A stretch of 64,000 nt of DNA from VFJQ01 sp044226525 (lineage in GTDB: Bacteria; Verrucomicrobiota; Verrucomicrobiia; Chthoniobacterales; Chthoniobacteraceae), in NCBI GenBank assembly GCA_044226525.1, contig JBGAGV010000002.1, positions 124,001-188,000 of the forward strand. The letters are read 5' to 3'. A program made the position numbers and the translations under genes. This document shows positions 55,501-61,500 of the stretch, piece by piece. Numbering within the stretch: the first letter of the stretch is position 1; the number at the start of each line of letters is the position of its first letter. Below the pieces are notes generated by a model. That model was not told where the DNA came from. It saw only the letters and a list, made by a program, of their open reading frames with translations, and did not search any database.

Positions 55501-58500
55501 CGCCGTCGATGGTCGAGAAGGTGAGCTGTTCGTGCACCTCGCGGCTGCCGGTGTTGATCGTCAGGCCGAAGTCGCCCGAGAACGTCACTCCCGGCACGTT
55601 CAGCGTCACGGTGCCACTGAGCTTGCCCGCCATGGAGGCCGGCGCCGCCGGGAGGCTGCCCGCAGCCGGTTGCGGCGGCAGCAGGATGAAGAAGCCGGTG
55701 CCTTCGGTGAGCGTGACGATGGCCGTCGTGCCGTCGCCGATGGCCAGATTGACGTGGTCGAGCTTGATCCGGGTTTGCTTGCTCACCGCGCCGGTGGACG
55801 GATTCGTCTGTGTGATCTGCTCGAAGGCGAAGTCACCGCTCAGCGTCTGGCCCATCACGCTCAACCGCACGCCGAGGCCCTCGACACGGACATACGGGCC
55901 AGCCGGGAGATGAACCTCGATCGTCTGATCACCAGCGGTGAAGGTCTCATTCACCGGCAGCGCCGTGTTATTGATGCTCAGGCCGAAGGTGCCTTGGAAG
56001 TCCACCCCCGCCGGGAGATTCTGGAGTTGCACCGTCGCGCTAATCGAACCCGCCAATCCAGACGGGGTCATGAGGAACGCGCCCTGCCCTTCGCTGATCA
56101 GCACGATGTCCGCAAGATTCAGGGACACCTGGCTCACCGCCAGTTTCACGCGCTTGGAACCCGTCGCCGTAGTGACCTGCTCGAAGCTGAAGTTACCGCT
56201 CAGGTCGATGCCCGCGATGGTGAGCATCGCCGGGGTGTTCGCCACTGCTCCCTTCAGGTCGAGGCGCAGGAACGGACCCTTCGGCAGGTCGAGCTGGTAG
56301 GTGTCGGTGCCGATGGTGAAATTTTCATGGATGGCGCCGGTCGTGTTGTTGATCTGCACCACGACGGTCGCGTTATTCAGGCCGATGGCGTTGCCCAGAT
56401 TCAGCGTCGGGTTGGCCTCGATCTTGCCCGCAAACCCGGCCGGTGTGATCAGGAAGAGCGCCGCCTGGCCGTCCGCTTGATTGATCTCCACAATCGGGCT
56501 GTCGGGATCGCCGAGCGCGATGTGCGCTTTCGCGACGGCCACCTTCACGACCCGCTGGCCATTCGGCTTGGTGAGCTGCTCGAAAGAGAAGTCGCCCCCG
56601 ATCGACTGGCCGGCAATGGTGAGGTTTGCGTCGATCGCCTCGATCTTCACATACGGGCCTTTATCGACCTTGATCGGGATGGTGACGTCGGAGTTCGCCA
56701 GCACCGCACCGGTGATCACATCCGGCTGACCGGAGACCAACACGGCAGTCTGAAGGATGCCGAGCTGCGTGGCGACCACCGAACTGTTCAGCGCGGTGAT
56801 GGTGAGACGGTTGCTGGCGACCTGCGTGGAGTTGTCGGAGAAGATGAGCTGCGAGTTTTCGAGGCGGACGATGTTCCTGCCGACGGCGCCATTGATCTTG
56901 GTGACCACGTCGTTCAGGGTCAGCGCGCCCTTGAGGCTCACGTCGTAGCTCACGCCGTTGCGGAGCTTGATGCGGAGGTGGGCCGCATCCGCCGGGCTCA
57001 AGGTTTCGACCGTGATCCCCTGCCCGTCGCGCAGCGAAGCCAGCGTGGTGGAGCCATCGAGCTGTTTGGCCACCAGCGTCGTGTTCACGGCGTTCGGGGT
57101 GGTATTGATGGTGAGCTGGAATTTGCCCGAGAGCGAGACGTTCGGGATGTTCACATTCACCGTGCCGCCGAGCTTGCCGGCCAGGCCCGCATCGGTCAGG
57201 AGCAGGGCGGCGGAGCCGTTGGTGAGCGAGATGTAATCGGTCGTGCCGTCGCCCAGCCGCACCACGACGTTCGTCGCGATCACGCGGATGACGGTGCCGG
57301 CCTTTTCAAAGGCGAAGTCACCCGAGATCTTCTGGCCAGCGAGATTCAACTCGATACCAGTGCCCTCGAACCGCAGATACGGACCGATCGGCATATTCAG
57401 CGACAGCGTCTGCCCGGCGAGGGTGAACTGCTCGTTCACCGCCACCGTGCTGTTGTTGATCGAAAGTTTCAGCGTGCCGCTGAAGCCGATGAGCGGGATG
57501 GCCACCGTGCCACTGAACTGACCCGCCATGCCGGTGGGTTTGATGACGAAGAAGCCGGTGCCGTTATCGAGCGTGACGAGGTCCGAACCACCCGCCGAGA
57601 TGCCGAGGTGCAGCTTGGTGACCGCGATGCGAACGATCTTGGTCGGCTGCGTGCCGGGGGCCGCTCCGGGCGAAACCGCCTGGGTGTATTGCTCGAAGGC
57701 AAAATTACCGCTCAACTCCTGACCCGCGACCTTCAGGACGATGTTCGTGCCTTCGACCTTGAGGTAAGGTCCGGCCGGCAGACTCAAGGCCACGGAGGCC
57801 GTCATCGGCAGGCCGACGAGCGTGTCGCTGAGGTGATCCGCCGCATCGAGGCCGGTCGTGCCGGCCAGACCCAGCTTGGCAGCGGCATTCGAGCTGTTAC
57901 CCGCGGCGACCGAGAGGCGAGTCGTGCTGGTCGCGGTCGTATCGACGAGCTTGATCGTGTTGCCCACCAGCGAAGCAGTAACCACACCGCCACCCGCGGT
58001 ATTGATCCGTGAAATCACGTCGCTCACTGTGACCGCGCTATCGAGATCGACGCCGATCGTGCTGCCGTCGCGCTTGGTGATGGTGAGTTCGTTCCCCGTC
58101 GCGGTCGCGATGCCCAGGCCGCCGGTGATGTTGCCGAGCGCGGCCGCCGTGCTTGCGACCGGCACGATCACGGTCGTGGCCACGGGCGCCGTGCCGTTAT
58201 TGATGTTCACCGCGAAGGTGCCGAGGAATTCAACCGCGCCGGGGACATTCAGCGAGATATCAGCGCTCAGCGTGCCCGCCAGACCGGTCGGTCCCATGAG
58301 GAAGGCGCCGCGACCGTTGTTCACGCTCACGACTTCCGTGCCACCCGCGGTGATGCCGATGTGGACATTCGCCACACCGACCTTGAGTTGCTTCACCGTG
58401 CCAACCGTGATCGATTCGAAGCTGAAATCACCCGTCAGCGTCTGGCCGGCGACCTCGAGCGTGAGTGAGCCCTGGAAGCTGGCCGCACCCTTCGGGACCG

Positions 58501-61500
58501 TCACCGCACCGCTGCCGAACGGCAGCGTCACCGGACCGGTTGAGTTGTTGAACGACACCGTCACCGTGCCGGAGAAGACCACGCCCGGAATGCCCACCAC
58601 GGAGACCGTGCCATTCGCGTAAAGCGCATACGTGCCATCGACATTCTTGTGGAAGCTGAAGTTGGCGTTGTCGATCAGCAGCCCCTGGGCGCTCGGGTTG
58701 GGTTCCTCGCCGTCGATCGTGGCCGGACCCTGGCCGATGAAGATCTTCGCGCCGACCGCCTGCACATCGTTGCCGGAAAGGTTGATCGTCTTGCTCTCGA
58801 TCGTCACGAAGCCGCCGATGTTGAGCGTCACGTTCGAGGCACTGATTGAAACGGTCGGCGTCGCCGGGAGATTCACCTTCAGCACGTTGCCGCCGAATTC
58901 GATCGTTTCGTTCACAGCCGCGCCGGTGGTGTTGATCTTCACCGCCAGATTGCCGCCCGCGCTGACGCCGTTGCCGCCACCCACGCTGATGTCCACTTCA
59001 CCCGAGACCACCCCGGCGATCCCCGTTCCCTTGAGGATTAGCGCTCCCTGCACATTCTTCACGCCCTGGCCGCCAAAGGTGATCTGCACGTTCGCGAAAG
59101 CCATCTTCGTCACCTTGATGCCGCTCACAAACAACTTGGCCCCCTGCCCGTTCGCGCCCGTGAGCAGGTCCAGATCGGCATCGCCGTCCACATTTGCCAG
59201 CACCAGTGTGGTGGTGGCGTCCGTGGCGAGGCCGATCAAGGTCGGCGCCACGCTCCCGAAAGGATCGTTCGGGTTGCTGTTGTTGAGGAACACGCGGGTC
59301 TGCGCGGCATTCGCGCCGAGGACCACGTCGAGTTTGCCGTCGCCGTTGAGGTCGCCGATGGCCACACTCGTGACCGCCGCGTTCGTTGTGCCGATGGCGA
59401 CGCCAGCCGTGCTGAACGGTGTGGTGCCGCCGTTGTTCAGGTAAACAAGGCTCTGCTGATTATTCTTCCCGACCACGAGGTCGAGTTTACCGTCGCCGTT
59501 GATGTCACCGAGCCCGAGTGCGCGAGTGGCGTTGCTCGGGTTGGTGGAATCGATGGTCTGATTCGTGGCGGGGGTGAAGATTGCACCCGGTGCCGTGTCG
59601 AAGATGGCGAGCGAGACGCTGTTCAGCGTCAGCGCAGTCACGCCGCTGTTGTCCTTCGCGCGGATCATCAGCTTGTCGCCGGAGAGCGACGCAGTGAGCG
59701 TGGACGGCAGGACCGCCTTGAGGTCATCCACGAAGTCCTGCGCCGTGGCATTGGCGGACTGCGCCGATCCCGCCACCGTGACAGTCCGCTGGGTCGTGCC
59801 ATTCTCGGTCAACTGGAAGGTGATATCCGCCCCGAAGTTGCCGGTGGCCGGAAGTGCGATCGCCGAAGTGTAGCTTGGCACCGAAACGCCCGTCGCCACG
59901 AAGAGCGGCAACGACCAGCCCGAGAACACCGCCGAGCTGACCGCCGAATCGAGCGCGGAGATGCTCAAGCGATTGCCGTTCAGGGTCACGGAGAATTTGC
60001 CCGTGAAACCGGCCGCACTGAGGGCATTGGCCACGTCGAGGCGCAGATCGTCGCGGGTCGTATTATCGTTCTGGGCCGTGTTCGTGACCGTCACGGTCAC
60101 CGGAGCGGCGCCATTGAGCGAGAGCTGGAAGGTGAGATCGGCGCCGAGTTTGCCATTCGCCGGGAGGTCGGCGCTGCCAAGGAATTGCGGTCCGGCGTAG
60201 ATCGTGTTCGCCACCGGGCCGAACACCGCGAGGTTCTGGCCGGAGATCGTCGCTGAGGTGACGGTCGAATCGATCGCGGAGAGGTTGAGCTTGTAGTCAC
60301 TCCCTACCTGCTGGGTGACCGCGTTGAACTTCGACGCGAGACCGAGACTGCTGAGAACCGCGTTGAGATCAGCCGCCAGGTCGGCCGGCGTCGCATTGTT
60401 GTTTTGTGCGGTGGAAGGAACCGTGATTGTCGTGCCGGTGGCTGAACCGTTGACCTTGAGCGTGAAGGTGAAGTCGCCCGCGAGGCGGCCATCGAGCGGC
60501 GCATCGAGCGTGGCGGTGAAGCCGGGGCGGACGGTGAGGTTATCTGGAATCTCGCTGAAGAAGTCCACCGACTGGCTGGCAAAGGTGATCGACGTGATCG
60601 TAGGATCAATAGCCGTCAGGCGGATCTTCGTGCCATCGAGTTCGACCTTGATCTGGTTCTTCAACAGCTTGCCACCCGTGCCCGGCTCGGCGGCAATGGC
60701 GGTGACGAGATCGGCCACCAGATCGGCGGACGAGGTGTTGTTCGCGAGCGTGACCGCTGCCAGGGTGATCGTGGTTGGCGTGCTGGTGCCATTGAGCTTC
60801 AGGCGGAAGCTGTAGGTGCCGTCGAGGCTGTCGATCTGGCCGTCCGCCGGGGCATCGGCGGCGGAGAGGATGCTCGGCCCGATGAACAGCGTGGCATTCG
60901 TGGCGCCGAAGACGGGGAGATTCTGACCGGAGATCGCCACCGAGATGAGCGATGAATCGATGACGCTGAGGGCGATCTTCGTGCCGGAAACGGCAGCCTT
61001 CAGTTGGGTATCGAGCCCGGCGGTGGCGAAGGCGGCGTTGAGGTCGGTGACCAGACTGTTCACCGACACGTTGTTCGACTGCATCGCCGCACTGACGTTC
61101 ACCGCGATATCCGAGCCGGTGCCGTTGAGCTTCACATTGAAGGTGAAGTCCGTGGCGAACTTGCCATTGGCCGGCAGCAGGCCGGTGCTGACGAAGCTGA
61201 GGCTGACCGGGTCGAACAGCGTGAGCGCCTGACTCTCAATGGCGAAGCTCGTGACGCTCGCGTCGAGAACCTTGAAGGCGAGCTTTCCGGCATCGGCGCC
61301 GGACGTCACCAGCTCCGCCGTGAATTTCGTGCCGAGGTTGCCCGGGGCATTGCCGATGGCGTTGATGAAGTCGTTCAGTAGGTCGCTCGCCGCGGTATTG
61401 GTAGCCGTATCGCTGCCGGCCACCGTCACCGTGGTGGTGGTGGCTGCCCCATTGATGCGGACGGCAAAGGTGAACGTGCCGCCAAGCTGGCCGTTGGTCG

